From NCBI GenBank assembly GCA_966250335.1, contig CBINGZ010000001.1, positions 186,001 through 250,000 of the forward strand: 64,000 nt of DNA, written 5' to 3'. A model generated the notes under the pieces. The model was not told the DNA's origin, did no database searches, and saw only the letters and a program-made list of their open reading frames with translations. Numbering within the stretch: the first letter of the stretch is position 1; every line of letters starts with the position of its first letter. The position numbers and the translations under genes are program-made. Shown here one piece after another: positions 25,225 to 34,207 of this stretch. This stretch comes from OLB7 sp966250335. Its GTDB lineage: Bacteria > Bacteroidota > Ignavibacteria > OLB7.

Positions 25225-26199
25225 ATGCCAACGATTCTCAATTTCAACGGCGCGGACCAGGCGCCGGGAACATCCCCTTCCGCCCCCTCTCAGGCGTCGA
25301 CCGGCTCCACCGGTTCTTCCGCATACTGCGGCTGGATCGATGACGACTGCGCCGGTACCGGCGGAACGGGAGCGGCCGGTACGGACGGCACCGACGGCGG
25401 CAACGGCGCGCCGGGAGGTAACGGCGGCGTAGCCATCCTCGACCTCGGCTGCCTTACGGTCGATGTCGAAGTGCAGGCCAAGGGAGGCAGGGGGGGCGAC
25501 GGCGGTCGCGGAGCCGACGGCGGTCAGGGGGGCAACGGAGGTCGCGGCGGTGACGGTCTCGATTGCGAAGACGGCGGCAGCGGCGGCGACGGCGGCCCGG
25601 GTGGCGACGGCGGCGACGGCGGCAACGGCGGTAACGGCGGTAACGGCGGCATCGTCAACGTCACCTACAGGAGCTCCGACGGCGCCCTGATCCCATGCGC
25701 CAACTGCCATGCGAACGTCTCCGCCACCGTCGCGGGGGGCGCGGCGGGAGCAGGCGGAGCAGGCGGCAACGGTGGAGCAGGCGGCAACGGCGGACTGAAG
25801 GGCCCGCATGAGGGGGACCCCCACATGGACTGCACCGATCACCACGACGGCAATCCCGGTTCCTCCGGCAGCTCGGGCTCCTCGGGCTCGGCGGGTCTGG
25901 CCGGTCAGATCGGCGTGATCTCCATCGTCAAGAAGAAGTGCAACATCTGGGATGCCATCTTCAGCACGGCGGTCGCTCTTCCCAAGACCGTGAAGTTCAA
26001 TTTCGCCTCGGCCTCGGTCAACAAGTATTTCGACACCATGGGCCCGCATCCGTTCGAGAATGCCGACGGAATGCTGACCAGCATCGAGGTCGACGGATTC
26101 ACCGTCAACTACGGTTCGAGCCAGCTGATCGTCGGCCCCGCCGGCGGCTACAACGTCAGCGTCGGCGTCACGGGACCGGGCAAGATCAACTTCTATTAA
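25225..26199 (+). CDS. Glycine-rich collagen/PGII-like repeat protein
   Basis: 324 residues from ATG 25225. After a Ser/Thr/Ala-rich head come blocks of GGN/GGD/GGA triplets (about 48-75, 90-145 and 170-195) separated by short beta segments (VAILDLGCLTVDVEVQAKG and GIVNVTYRSSDGALI). A Ser-Gly tract (SSGSSGSSGSAG) then leads to a non-repetitive C-terminal domain of about 95 residues ending in VGVTGPGKINFY. Repeated GGX with small residues fits a bundle of polyglycine-II helices, as in phage adhesins and snow-flea antifreeze protein. There are several cysteines and no signal peptide. It may be a structural or displayed protein; its function is unknown. Confidence 0.78.
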   Translation: MPTILNFNGADQAPGTSPSAPSQASTGSTGSSAYCGWIDDDCAGTGGTGAAGTDGTDGGNGAPGGNGGVAILDLGCLTVDVEVQAKGGRGGDGGRGADGGQGGNGGRGGDGLDCEDGGSGGDGGPGGDGGDGGNGGNGGNGGIVNVTYRSSDGALIPCANCHANVSATVAGGAAGAGGAGGNGGAGGNGGLKGPHEGDPHMDCTDHHDGNPGSSGSSGSSGSAGLAGQIGVISIVKKKCNIWDAIFSTAVALPKTVKFNFASASVNKYFDTMGPHPFENADGMLTSIEVDGFTVNYGSSQLIVGPAGGYNVSVGVTGPGKINFY

Positions 26200-26260
26200 T
26201 CGATACGCTCGCACTGCATAACTGTACGGGACTTATGGCGGTATGAGTCCTGTGCGGCGT

Positions 26261-26300
26261 CCGGGCCGCTCTCCCACTTCCCCCGGGACGAGCGGCCCGG
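26261..26300 (+). terminator. GC-rich hairpin after the glycine-rich gene
   Basis: An 11-bp perfect stem (CCGGGCCGCTC/GAGCGGCCCGG) with an 18-base loop lies 61 bp after the stop. The T tract is weak (TCATATTATAT), so efficiency is uncertain. Confidence 0.55.
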
Positions 26301-26430
26301 TCATATTATATCGGGGTAGTTCCCACGGGAGCCGTTGTTGGGGGAGGAATGATGATTCATGGAATAACCGGTGATGTACGCCTTTCACGGGCTGGTAAAC
26401 TGAGAGTCCGTGGGAAGATGCGGCAACGCA

Positions 26431-26467
26431 TTACGATACAACCTTCTTCGTGGGCGCTTCTATTTCC
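26431..26467 (-). pseudogene. Relic copy of the 3' end of the STAND NTPase gene
   Basis: On the minus strand this encodes EIEAPTKKVVS and a TAA stop. That parallels EIEALMKKIAS and TAA at the true end of the next gene (26505). The similarity covers about 37 bases, and the two copies are about 74 bp apart. The copy suggests a partial tandem duplication, or a scar left when one version of the gene replaced another. Confidence 0.6.
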
Positions 26468-26504
26468 GTAAAGCGCGTGGCGTGTTGGAAGCGGCGGCGA
26501 TCTA

Positions 26505-29500
26505 TTACGATGCGATCTTCTTCATAAGCGCTTCTATTTCCACGGCACCGGGGGGATCGTCGGGGTCGGCGGCGGCGAGCATCTCCCGGGCGCGGAGAGA
26601 GATCGGGAGCGCCTCGTCGGGCCGGTTCATTTCGACGAACAGAGCGGCGAGGTTGAAGAGCGCGGAGCGTTTCCAGAGCTTCTCCTCGTGCGATAATTCG
26701 CGCGAGGGCGGCAGGCTGTCGAACGAGGCAACTGCCCGCAGCAGCAGTATCTCCGCCTCCTCAGGGCGACGGAGCGCGATCAGCACCCGCGCGAAATGAA
26801 CACGGAAGAACGAGGTGTTCGGAGCATCCTCCCCGAACGACTTCTCCATGATCGCCACGGCACGCCCCAGGAGCGGCAGCGCAACCTCCCGCTCTCCCTG
26901 CTCGGCAAGGATGCGCCCAAGCTGGAAGAGGCTGGAACCCCTCATCGAATCCTCCTCCGGAAGAGTCCGCAGGCACGCCTCGACCGCGCGGCGTATGAAC
27001 CCTTCCCCCTCCTCGGTCATCCCCATCTCCCAGAGCGTGCGTCCCAGATTGATCCGGCTCGTGTTCGTCTTCCGATGGTCGGAGCCGAGCGATATCTCGT
27101 AGATGCCGTGCGCGCGACGCAGCAGGCTCTCGGCCTCCTGATACCGCCGGCGGGACATCAGCAGGATCGCAAGGTTGGAGAGGCCGTCGGCGGTCTCCGT
27201 CCGCTCCCGTCCGAGCGTGCGCTCACGGATGGCGACGACCTTGCGCAGATGCAGCTCCGATTCCTCCCGACTCCCCCGCAGGGTCAGCACCTCGGCGAGA
27301 CGGGCCAGAGCGGCCACCGCCTCCGGATCATCGTCCCCGTACTCCTTCGCCCGCAGCTCGAGAGCCCGCCGCAGGAGCGTCTCCGCTCCATCGTACATCC
27401 CCCGCTTCTGCAAGGTGAGCGCCAGGTGGGTGAGACTCAATATCGTTTCATGATGACTCGGCCCCAGCGCGCCGCTCTTGACCTCCACCGCCCTGCGGAA
27501 GAGAGGCTCGGCCTCCTCACAGGCGCCCCGCAGCAGCATGGTGGAGGCCAGATTGTCCAGGCTTTCACCGGTGGAGGGATGATCGGGGCCGAAAAATCGC
27601 TCGCGCAGCGACAGGGCGCGACGGAAGAGCTTTTCGGCCGCCGCGGTCCCGCCGCTCCAGTAGATCAGCTCGCCGATCTGGTTAACGGTGTCGGCCAGTT
27701 CACCCCCCTCCGGATGCGTCTCTTCGTACAGCCGGAGTCGTTCGCAGTAGGCGGTCGTCAGATCGTATCCCTTCCCGAGCGCAACCCAGTAGCGGAGGAG
27801 TTCGTGCTGCCCTCCCTTCGTGTAGAGGATGCGGAACATATCGATATCGGACACAGCTTCCATCAGCCCATTCCACTCCTTCCCCTCCCTGAGCTGCCAC
27901 GGAAGCTCATCGGCCTTCCGCTCGTCGAGCGGCTGCTCCCGGAAGTAACGGGCAAGCCGCAGATGCGCCTCGCGGCGCGATCCGTCGCCGGAGAGATACC
28001 GGCGCGACACGGCGCGACGGAGATATTCATGGGAGAAGGCGATCAATCCATCGATCTGCGATAAATGATATTCGAGCGCGATGAGAAGGGTCGAGAGAGC
28101 CGTTCGCCCGATCCCGGTGATCTCGATCAGCTCGGTCTCGGAAAGCCCGTGCCGGGCGGCGCGCAGGGAGGTCAGCACGTTGCGGACCGCATCCGCTCCG
28201 TAATCTCCCTCCAGCCGTTCCAGAACAAGCCGGAAGAGATCGTCGGTGTCGCGGCACGCCAGGTAGTGATCGATCCGCGCATCCAGGTTCTCGAACGAAC
28301 CGGAGAGGCGGAGTTCCTCCAGCACGGTCCGTAGAAAGATCGGAAGTGAACATTTCGGGTCGTCGGCGATCGTCCTGAGCTGGGCCGCAGAGAGCCCCTT
28401 GCGATATTCCCCGAGAAACCGGACGGCGATCGCCTCCCGCTCCTCCCGTTCCAGCAGGGCGATCGGAAGCTCACGGCATCCCCGTTCGCGAAGCACGCTC
28501 AGCTCGACCGGCTCCTGGACGTCGGTCGGAAGGAGGGAGGTGGAGAGAATAAGCCTGACATTCGGCGGAAGGGAGGGAGGAAGCCACCGCAGCCTGCGCG
28601 AGGCCTCATCGAGCCGGTCCAGTCCATCTATGACGATCACGATCGGGCCGGCAAGACCTTCAAGCAGGTGGGGAAGTTCGCGTGCGATAGTTCCGGTTCC
28701 GGCCGGCCGCGGCTCCCTGCCGAACCGCTCGCCGATCTCCGCGACAAGCCGCTCCAGAATCATCTCACCCTGCGATCCACCCGACGCGGCTTCGACATAA
28801 TGTTCGAAGAAGAAGATGGAGGGATTGCGACGGCGGAAGTTCCCTCCCCAGTACGCAAGCTGTGAGCTCTTGCCGATCCCCGGCTCCCCGGTCACGACAA
28901 GCGGCGGTCCGTCGCCGACGGCATGTTCGTTCAGCAGCCGCAGATATGCTATGCGTGCGATATACGCGCGTCGCCGCTGGGCCGCGTACGCCGCATGGTT
29001 CCTGCGCTCGACGTCGTGGACCGAGGGGAGTCGGTCGGTCGGCCAGTCGCGTTCGATCACCGCGAGAAGATCCTCCCGGACCTTTCTGCCGAGATCGACA
29101 GGATCGCTGAACGTCCTGACCGGGCGGCCGCTCGATTCCAGGGCTCCGCGCAGCGCTCGTACCTTCTCCAGCTCCCCGGCATCGATGCCGTCGTCGGGCC
29201 CCTCCGGCTCCCGGCAGTAGATGAACGCTCCGGCGGCCGCCGCTGGATCGTGGACGACACCGTAGAGGCATTCCATTTCAGTGATGCTCAGCTCGTCCAC
29301 TCCGGCCTCCTCGATCCAGGGATAACGCTGGAGCAGCTCGTAGTCCTTCTGCAGCTCATGCAGCTTCGGGACCCATCCGTATCGTGAACCGAGAATACCG
29401 ATGAAGTAGGGGCGGCAGCGATCGATCTCTTCAAGACATGTTCTGACGACCCGTCCCATGCTCGCCTCCTCCTCGGTCACCCCCCACCGGAGATCGATCT

Positions 29501-29648
29501 CTGTGAACTCCACACCGCGCGAACGGCAGAACCGCCTGACCTCCGGGAAGACATGCTTCGCCAGATGATCCCGTTCTCCCTGAAGGTCGTGGAACGTCGA
29601 GGAGACGAACAATCGGAGCTCGGGCGATATCGAATGCGTGCCGTGCAT
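26505..29648 (-). CDS. DUF4062-STAND NTPase-TPR protein (NLR-like architecture)
   Basis: 1047 residues from ATG 29648; a longer frame to 29840 would overlap the divergent gene. Residues 10-130 are a DUF4062 domain (LRLFVSSTFHDLQGERD, IDLRWGVTEEEA, GILGSRYGWVP). A STAND/NACHT-type NTPase follows: Walker A GEPGIGKSS at 254-262, Walker B IVIVIDGLDRLD at 336-347, then helical winged-helix regions to about 600. The C-terminal ~350 residues are kinesin-light-chain-type TPRs (EAEPLFRRAVEV, AETLLRRALELR, EAESLLRRAHGIYE). Such proteins are ATP-driven switches that assemble when the repeats sense a ligand; many bacterial STAND proteins act in phage defence. DUF4062 is TIR-like in fold but not proven catalytic here. 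The protein is probably cytoplasmic. Confidence 0.88.
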   Translation of the reverse strand: MHGTHSISPELRLFVSSTFHDLQGERDHLAKHVFPEVRRFCRSRGVEFTEIDLRWGVTEEEASMGRVVRTCLEEIDRCRPYFIGILGSRYGWVPKLHELQKDYELLQRYPWIEEAGVDELSITEMECLYGVVHDPAAAAGAFIYCREPEGPDDGIDAGELEKVRALRGALESSGRPVRTFSDPVDLGRKVREDLLAVIERDWPTDRLPSVHDVERRNHAAYAAQRRRAYIARIAYLRLLNEHAVGDGPPLVVTGEPGIGKSSQLAYWGGNFRRRNPSIFFFEHYVEAASGGSQGEMILERLVAEIGERFGREPRPAGTGTIARELPHLLEGLAGPIVIVIDGLDRLDEASRRLRWLPPSLPPNVRLILSTSLLPTDVQEPVELSVLRERGCRELPIALLEREEREAIAVRFLGEYRKGLSAAQLRTIADDPKCSLPIFLRTVLEELRLSGSFENLDARIDHYLACRDTDDLFRLVLERLEGDYGADAVRNVLTSLRAARHGLSETELIEITGIGRTALSTLLIALEYHLSQIDGLIAFSHEYLRRAVSRRYLSGDGSRREAHLRLARYFREQPLDERKADELPWQLREGKEWNGLMEAVSDIDMFRILYTKGGQHELLRYWVALGKGYDLTTAYCERLRLYEETHPEGGELADTVNQIGELIYWSGGTAAAEKLFRRALSLRERFFGPDHPSTGESLDNLASTMLLRGACEEAEPLFRRAVEVKSGALGPSHHETILSLTHLALTLQKRGMYDGAETLLRRALELRAKEYGDDDPEAVAALARLAEVLTLRGSREESELHLRKVVAIRERTLGRERTETADGLSNLAILLMSRRRYQEAESLLRRAHGIYEISLGSDHRKTNTSRINLGRTLWEMGMTEEGEGFIRRAVEACLRTLPEEDSMRGSSLFQLGRILAEQGEREVALPLLGRAVAIMEKSFGEDAPNTSFFRVHFARVLIALRRPEEAEILLLRAVASFDSLPPSRELSHEEKLWKRSALFNLAALFVEMNRPDEALPISLRAREMLAAADPDDPPGAVEIEALMKKIAS

Positions 29649-29785
29649 GCTGTTGGCGTATTGTTCTCCGGGAGCTAGCTTGCGCCGCCCGAGTCTCCGG
29701 CCCTCCGGAGAACGTATCGTTCCGCGCGGAAAGCCCGAAGATACGGCGCGCCGCCGAACGGGTATCATCCTCTCCGCGCTCTGCC

Positions 29786-31477
29786 ATGAACGTGCAGCAC
29801 GACCCTGTAATGAGACCACACGATCCGGAATTCCGCACACGGCTCGATGCGACGGTCAGCCGGAAGCGCAAGATCGAGATGCTTCTGGAACGCTCGCTGG
29901 CATCGTACAGATCGGATGTTCACGGCGCGCTCGATCTGGCCAGGGAGGCGCTGGAGATCGCACGGAGCATACGCTTCAAGCCGTCGATCGCAACGGCTCT
30001 CCGGTGCATCGGCGGCTTCCAGTATCTCCTCGGCGGGCTCGCCGAGGCGCTGGAGAACCTGCACGCTGCCGCCGACATATCGGAGAAGATCGACGACCGT
30101 CCCGGACTTGTCCGTGCGCTTCAGAAGATTTCCGACGTCCGGGTCCGGCAGGGGGAGCTGATGGAGGCATATCGCGTCGCGGTGCGCTGTCTATCGCTCT
30201 GCGAGCATGGGGTCGACGCCGAGACGCTCGCCCTCGTCCAGGCTTCCGTCGGCGTCCTCTTCGACCGGCTCGGGGAGTTCGACAAGGCGCTCGAATACAC
30301 CCAGCAGAGCCATGCCGGCTACCGGAGCCTCGACAACCGGGCGGCGGCGGGGGAGGCGCTCTTCCATATCGGCGACATCTACCGCAGGTTCAGGGATTGG
30401 GAGACGGCGCTGCCGTACTACAGGGAGAGTCTGACGACGGCTCGCGAGGTGGGGGACAGATATCTGGAGATCTCCATCCTGGAGGTGCTCGCCACGTTCC
30501 ACCTGGAGCGCGAAGAGCACGAGCAGGCGCTCGCGATGACCGGGGAGATGCTGACCATAGCCGACGAGCTCGATGTGGCGCCCCAGAAGGTGATCGCCCT
30601 TTCGCTTCTCACGAACGTCCATATATCCCAGAACAACCTTGAAAGCGCGCTCGCGAACAGCGAGAAGACGATGAGGCTGCTTCGCGACGGCGAGGTGCGG
30701 GAGCTGCGGGCCCATGCCTCCCTTGTGCGCGGCGATATCCTTCTCCGCATGTCGGATCCCCGACGCGCGCTCGGCTGGCTGACGAAGGGGCTCAGCGCGG
30801 CACGGCGCGCCGGACGGGTCGATCTGGAGCCGGAGGCGCTACGCCTGATCTCGGCCGCGCATGAATCGCTGGGCGATACGTCGAAGGCGTTCGAGATCTT
30901 CAAGGAATACGCCGGCACGCTCCGGAACCTCTCCACGTTCCGTCAGCAGAAGGCGCTGGCGGAGATGAAGCTGCGGAACGATATCCAGGAGGCGGAAAAG
31001 GACCGTGAGCGACATCGCCGGCATGCGGCCGAGCTGCAGCGGGAGGTGGAGTTCAAACAGCGCGAGCTGGTCGCCTCGGCGCTTCATCTGGTGCAGAAGA
31101 ACGAGGCGATGGAGGGATTGAAGAGCGAGCTGCTCCGGATCGCCGCCACACTCCCGGCCGGGGCGGACTCCGATCTGCGCGGGGTCGTGCGACGGATGGA
31201 GGGGTACGGCGACGTCGATTCCGGATGGGTGGAGTTCCAGGGGAAGTTCAACGCCGCCAACCCGGAGTTCATTCATCGTCTCTCCGGCGGCTTTCCGGCG
31301 CTGACACCGACCGAGCTGAACGTCTGCGCCCTGCTGAAGATCAACCTTTCCTCCAAGGATATCGCCAATCTTCTGAATATCGCGCCGAGAAGCGTCGACA
31401 TCTATCGTTCAAGGATACGCAAGAAGCTCGGGCTGGAAGCCGAGACGAATCTCACCTCCTTTCTCTCCTCGTTCTGA
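29786..31477 (+). CDS. TPR protein with C-terminal LuxR-type DNA-binding domain
   Basis: 563 residues. About ten TPR-like helical hairpins (about 30-390: GALDLAREALEIARS, FDKALEYTQQSHAGYRS, DWETALPYYRESLTTARE) are followed by a coiled coil (about 395-440, rich in E, R and K). The last ~60 residues are a LuxR-type helix-turn-helix (LTPTELNVCALLKINLSSKD, then APRSVDIYRSRIRKKLGL). No membrane segment or receiver domain is seen, so the TPRs are the likely input. It is divergent from the STAND gene with 137 bp between starts, which suggests a shared control region. Confidence 0.87.
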   Translation: MNVQHDPVMRPHDPEFRTRLDATVSRKRKIEMLLERSLASYRSDVHGALDLAREALEIARSIRFKPSIATALRCIGGFQYLLGGLAEALENLHAAADISEKIDDRPGLVRALQKISDVRVRQGELMEAYRVAVRCLSLCEHGVDAETLALVQASVGVLFDRLGEFDKALEYTQQSHAGYRSLDNRAAAGEALFHIGDIYRRFRDWETALPYYRESLTTAREVGDRYLEISILEVLATFHLEREEHEQALAMTGEMLTIADELDVAPQKVIALSLLTNVHISQNNLESALANSEKTMRLLRDGEVRELRAHASLVRGDILLRMSDPRRALGWLTKGLSAARRAGRVDLEPEALRLISAAHESLGDTSKAFEIFKEYAGTLRNLSTFRQQKALAEMKLRNDIQEAEKDRERHRRHAAELQREVEFKQRELVASALHLVQKNEAMEGLKSELLRIAATLPAGADSDLRGVVRRMEGYGDVDSGWVEFQGKFNAANPEFIHRLSGGFPALTPTELNVCALLKINLSSKDIANLLNIAPRSVDIYRSRIRKKLGLEAETNLTSFLSSF

Positions 31478-31551
31478 TCTCTTCGGTCGTCCGCATCACC
31501 CGCCGCCGCTGTATAGATTTTGTAGCGGTGCATCGCCATGTCCGGCCTCTC

Positions 31552-31559
31552 TAGTTTTG
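31552..31559 (+). promoter_or_regulatory. Bacteroidota-type -7 promoter element
   Basis: TAGTTTTG matches TAnnTTTG exactly, about 49 bp upstream of the Kelch lipoprotein start. A TTTG at 31519-31522 is farther away than the usual -33 spacing, so the upstream element is uncertain. Confidence 0.45.
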
Positions 31560-31607
31560 TGACGTGACATCGATGATGGCTTCACAACACTAAACGAGGG
31601 TACGACA

Positions 31608-32615
31608 ATGACGGCACACACATATCGAAGCAGGATTCTTCTTTCAGCGGCAGTTCTTCTTGCGGCGCTTGCCGGAACAGGCTGCGGTGACGATACGGTC
31701 TCGGGAGACCTCGGGGAGCCGGTCAGTTCGAAGCCGTTCGGATCGAACCTGCCGGACGACTTTCATCTTTCCGCCGTGACGCAGATCGACGACACGATCT
31801 ATTTCTTCGGAGGGAAGGATGACGTTTCGGGAGAGGGGACGACCCGGGTCATGGCGTATGATCTGGTGAAGGGCGTCTGGAGCGAAAAAGCGTCGATGAG
31901 AGTCCCCCGCGTATCGCCCGGGGTCGTGGCGGCGGGGAAGGAGATCTTCGTGATCGGGGGACAGAACAGAGATATCGCTGCACGAGAGACCTGGAAGTAC
32001 GTGGAACGATATGACATCGTGACCGACTCATGGAGCACGCTGAGGGATGTGACGCTCGACGACTACGACGGCACCAGCAGCCGCTACTTCACCGCCGGCG
32101 ACGGCAGGATCTTCACGGTTTCCACACGCCGTGTGGATAACTCGCTCCGCCTCTACGAATCGGTCGACGGCGAATCGTGGAAGGAGCACCGCGCGCAGCT
32201 TCCGGCGCTCGACGAGCCGACGCTGGTAGGAGGCGAGGGGAAGGTTTATATCCTGGGGCGAGATGGATCAGGCGGGTCGATCATCTTCGTGGAGTTCGAC
32301 ATCGCGACCGGAGCGTTCACGAAGAAGAGCGCACCGCGATATTCGGAACGTGGTTACGCCAGCAGCAGCTTCATACGCGACGGAAGGATCTATAAGATCA
32401 ACTCGTACGAAAAATCACCGAGAGCGATGGAGATCTACGAGGTCGCGACCGACACATGGACCCGGATCGACATTCCCATCGCCTACAGATTCAATGCGAT
32501 CTACACGCCGATATTCACCGACGGCGAACGGGGAGAAGTGTACTTCGTGGCTCCGCCCCACATCCGGAACGGATTCTTCTTCGATATTTCATCGAGGACC
32601 TTCTATACCAGATAG
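31608..32615 (+). CDS. Kelch-repeat lipoprotein
   Basis: 335 residues with a lipoprotein signal peptide ending in LAGTGC. The mature protein carries Kelch-type propeller blades: DTIYFFGGKDD followed by MAYDLVKGVWSEKASM, KEIFVIGGQNRD followed by VERYDIVTDSWSTL, and later degenerate blades. It is expected to be anchored in the outer membrane and to bind a protein or glycan. It is a single-gene transcript, with its own promoter box upstream and a terminator downstream. Confidence 0.82.
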   Translation: MTAHTYRSRILLSAAVLLAALAGTGCGDDTVSGDLGEPVSSKPFGSNLPDDFHLSAVTQIDDTIYFFGGKDDVSGEGTTRVMAYDLVKGVWSEKASMRVPRVSPGVVAAGKEIFVIGGQNRDIAARETWKYVERYDIVTDSWSTLRDVTLDDYDGTSSRYFTAGDGRIFTVSTRRVDNSLRLYESVDGESWKEHRAQLPALDEPTLVGGEGKVYILGRDGSGGSIIFVEFDIATGAFTKKSAPRYSERGYASSSFIRDGRIYKINSYEKSPRAMEIYEVATDTWTRIDIPIAYRFNAIYTPIFTDGERGEVYFVAPPHIRNGFFFDISSRTFYTR

Positions 32616-32645
32616 AAGGCCGAACCGATCCGGAAAGTACACGGA

Positions 32646-32678
32646 ACGGGCGTCTCCCCTGGGACGCCTGTTCTTTTT
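32646..32678 (+). terminator. Intrinsic terminator of the Kelch lipoprotein gene
   Basis: ACGGGCGTCTC and GGGACGCCTGT pair with G-U wobbles around CCCT and are followed by TCTTTTT. Confidence 0.8.
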
Positions 32679-32722
32679 CCATCGACCCGGGCGGCCATGG
32701 AGGGAGAATCGTGGGCGCTCCT

Positions 32723-34207
32723 CTACTTCATTTCGATATCGATGATTGCCTCCCCCTTCTCCTTCAGATACGCTCGAATAATGTCCGCATAAATCTTCGG
32801 GCCGTTATCCGAGTTGGTGAAGATCAGCAGTCCCTGCCGTGACTTCGGAAGAAGGAAGAAGATCGAATGGGCGCCGGGATCATCTCCACCGTGGGAGAGC
32901 GCATATTCGCCCTCCCCCAGGGGATCGTAGATGAACCAGCCCAATCCGATATAACGATCCTGCTTGGTGACGGTCGTATGGCGTATCATCTGCTCCCGGA
33001 CCTCATCCGACAATCCCTCGCCGTTCAGCACCGAGACCAGGAGCTTCCCGTAATCCTCGATAGTGGTCTTGACAAGATCGGCGGCATTCGGCCTTCTGTT
33101 CCTGATGATGGGAAGAACCTTCCCGTTCGCATCGTGCGGAACGGCAAACCTGATGGAGTCGGCATCCTGCCATGTGAAACAGGTCGAGTTCATACCGAGA
33201 GGCTTGAAGAGGAGTTCGTCGGCCAGAGTATCGAGAGACTTCCCGAACCTGGCTTCAAGCGCACGACGCAGGTACTCGTACCCTTCTCCTGAATACTGAT
33301 AGCGTGTCCCGGGATCGAAATTGAACGTCAGACGGCCGGAGGCTTCTTCCCAGCGCCAGTTCGCAAACCCGCTGCTCTGATTGAGAATATGGCGTGTCGT
33401 GATGACCCTGCTGCGCGGGTCATCCTTCACATCCGGGTCGGTCCAGTAATAATGGAGAGGTTCGTCGAGATCCCACCGGCCGGCACTCACGAGCCTGAGC
33501 GTGACGATCGCCGTCACCATCTTCGTGAGCGATGCGACATTGAAGACCGCATCGGAAGGGGCGGGTCGGCCGGTCTCCAGCTCTCCGTATATCCTGACCG
33601 GCTCAAGCCGCCCGTCACGGATCACTCCAATCGCCAGCGCCTCTACCTTCTGCTCCCTGATCCATTTGTTCACCTGGTCGGCGTTATCGAAATCGGGGAT
33701 CGATGATATATCCTGAGCCTGATGATCGAAGCTGAGGCCCCGGGCCAGCTTCCACTCACCCTCCTCCAGAACCCAGACATGGGTGAACCTGGCCCGGCTG
33801 GTAAAGCGCTCGGGCTCATCCTGCCGCAAGGCATAGAAGCGATGAATGCCCGTCTGAACGGCGCCATACACTACACCTTGCCGTCGCAACGGATAGACCT
33901 CGAGTGATCCCTCCTGCAGGACTCTTCGCACCCTGTAGTCCAGACCGCAGACGTTGTTCCTGAACCCCTGAATGAACGCCTGCTTGGATGATGTGATACC
34001 CCCCTCATCATGGTAGAACTCAAAGTTCGAGCTCAGCAATCGCTCGAACTGCGAGGTATCGCAGCCGTTGAAACCGACGGAGAAGAGGAGGCTGTCCTTC
34101 TGCTTCAGTGTGGTAAACAGATCGGCCGCGTCCGTCTGCGCATACGTCGGCAGCCACGCTACGACGAGAGCGCCAAGTAGCAGGAGAGTCCTGGATACGT
34201 TTCTCAT
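32723..34207 (-). CDS. Exported NTF2-like/beta-lactamase-fold serine hydrolase
   Basis: 494 residues with a signal peptide (TLLLLGALVVAWLPTYAQ). Residues about 30-160 form an NTF2/DUF4440-like domain (SNFEFYHDEGG, FTHVWVLEEGEWKLARGLSFDH). Residues about 175-480 form a class C beta-lactamase/esterase fold with SLTK (Ser 226, Lys 229), the YSG motif at 305-307 and a later SHGGDDPG. The family includes peptidases and esterases acting in the periplasm; true beta-lactamase activity is unlikely from context. The NTF2 fusion is common in Bacteroidota. It stands alone, convergent with the Kelch gene. Confidence 0.85.
   Translation of the reverse strand: MRNVSRTLLLLGALVVAWLPTYAQTDAADLFTTLKQKDSLLFSVGFNGCDTSQFERLLSSNFEFYHDEGGITSSKQAFIQGFRNNVCGLDYRVRRVLQEGSLEVYPLRRQGVVYGAVQTGIHRFYALRQDEPERFTSRARFTHVWVLEEGEWKLARGLSFDHQAQDISSIPDFDNADQVNKWIREQKVEALAIGVIRDGRLEPVRIYGELETGRPAPSDAVFNVASLTKMVTAIVTLRLVSAGRWDLDEPLHYYWTDPDVKDDPRSRVITTRHILNQSSGFANWRWEEASGRLTFNFDPGTRYQYSGEGYEYLRRALEARFGKSLDTLADELLFKPLGMNSTCFTWQDADSIRFAVPHDANGKVLPIIRNRRPNAADLVKTTIEDYGKLLVSVLNGEGLSDEVREQMIRHTTVTKQDRYIGLGWFIYDPLGEGEYALSHGGDDPGAHSIFFLLPKSRQGLLIFTNSDNGPKIYADIIRAYLKEKGEAIIDIEMK

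Noticed and set aside
22313..26199. Prophage suggested by the CI-type repressor
   Set aside because: No integrase, capsid, terminase, tail or lysis genes were found nearby.
25186..26214. Antisense Ala/Val-rich frame opposite the glycine-rich gene
   Set aside because: It is the complement of GGN/GGC codon repeats and lacks start signals.
32723..34207. Antibiotic-resistance beta-lactamase
   Set aside because: The motifs fit the broad class C-like esterase/peptidase group, and the NTF2 fusion and context give no support for resistance.
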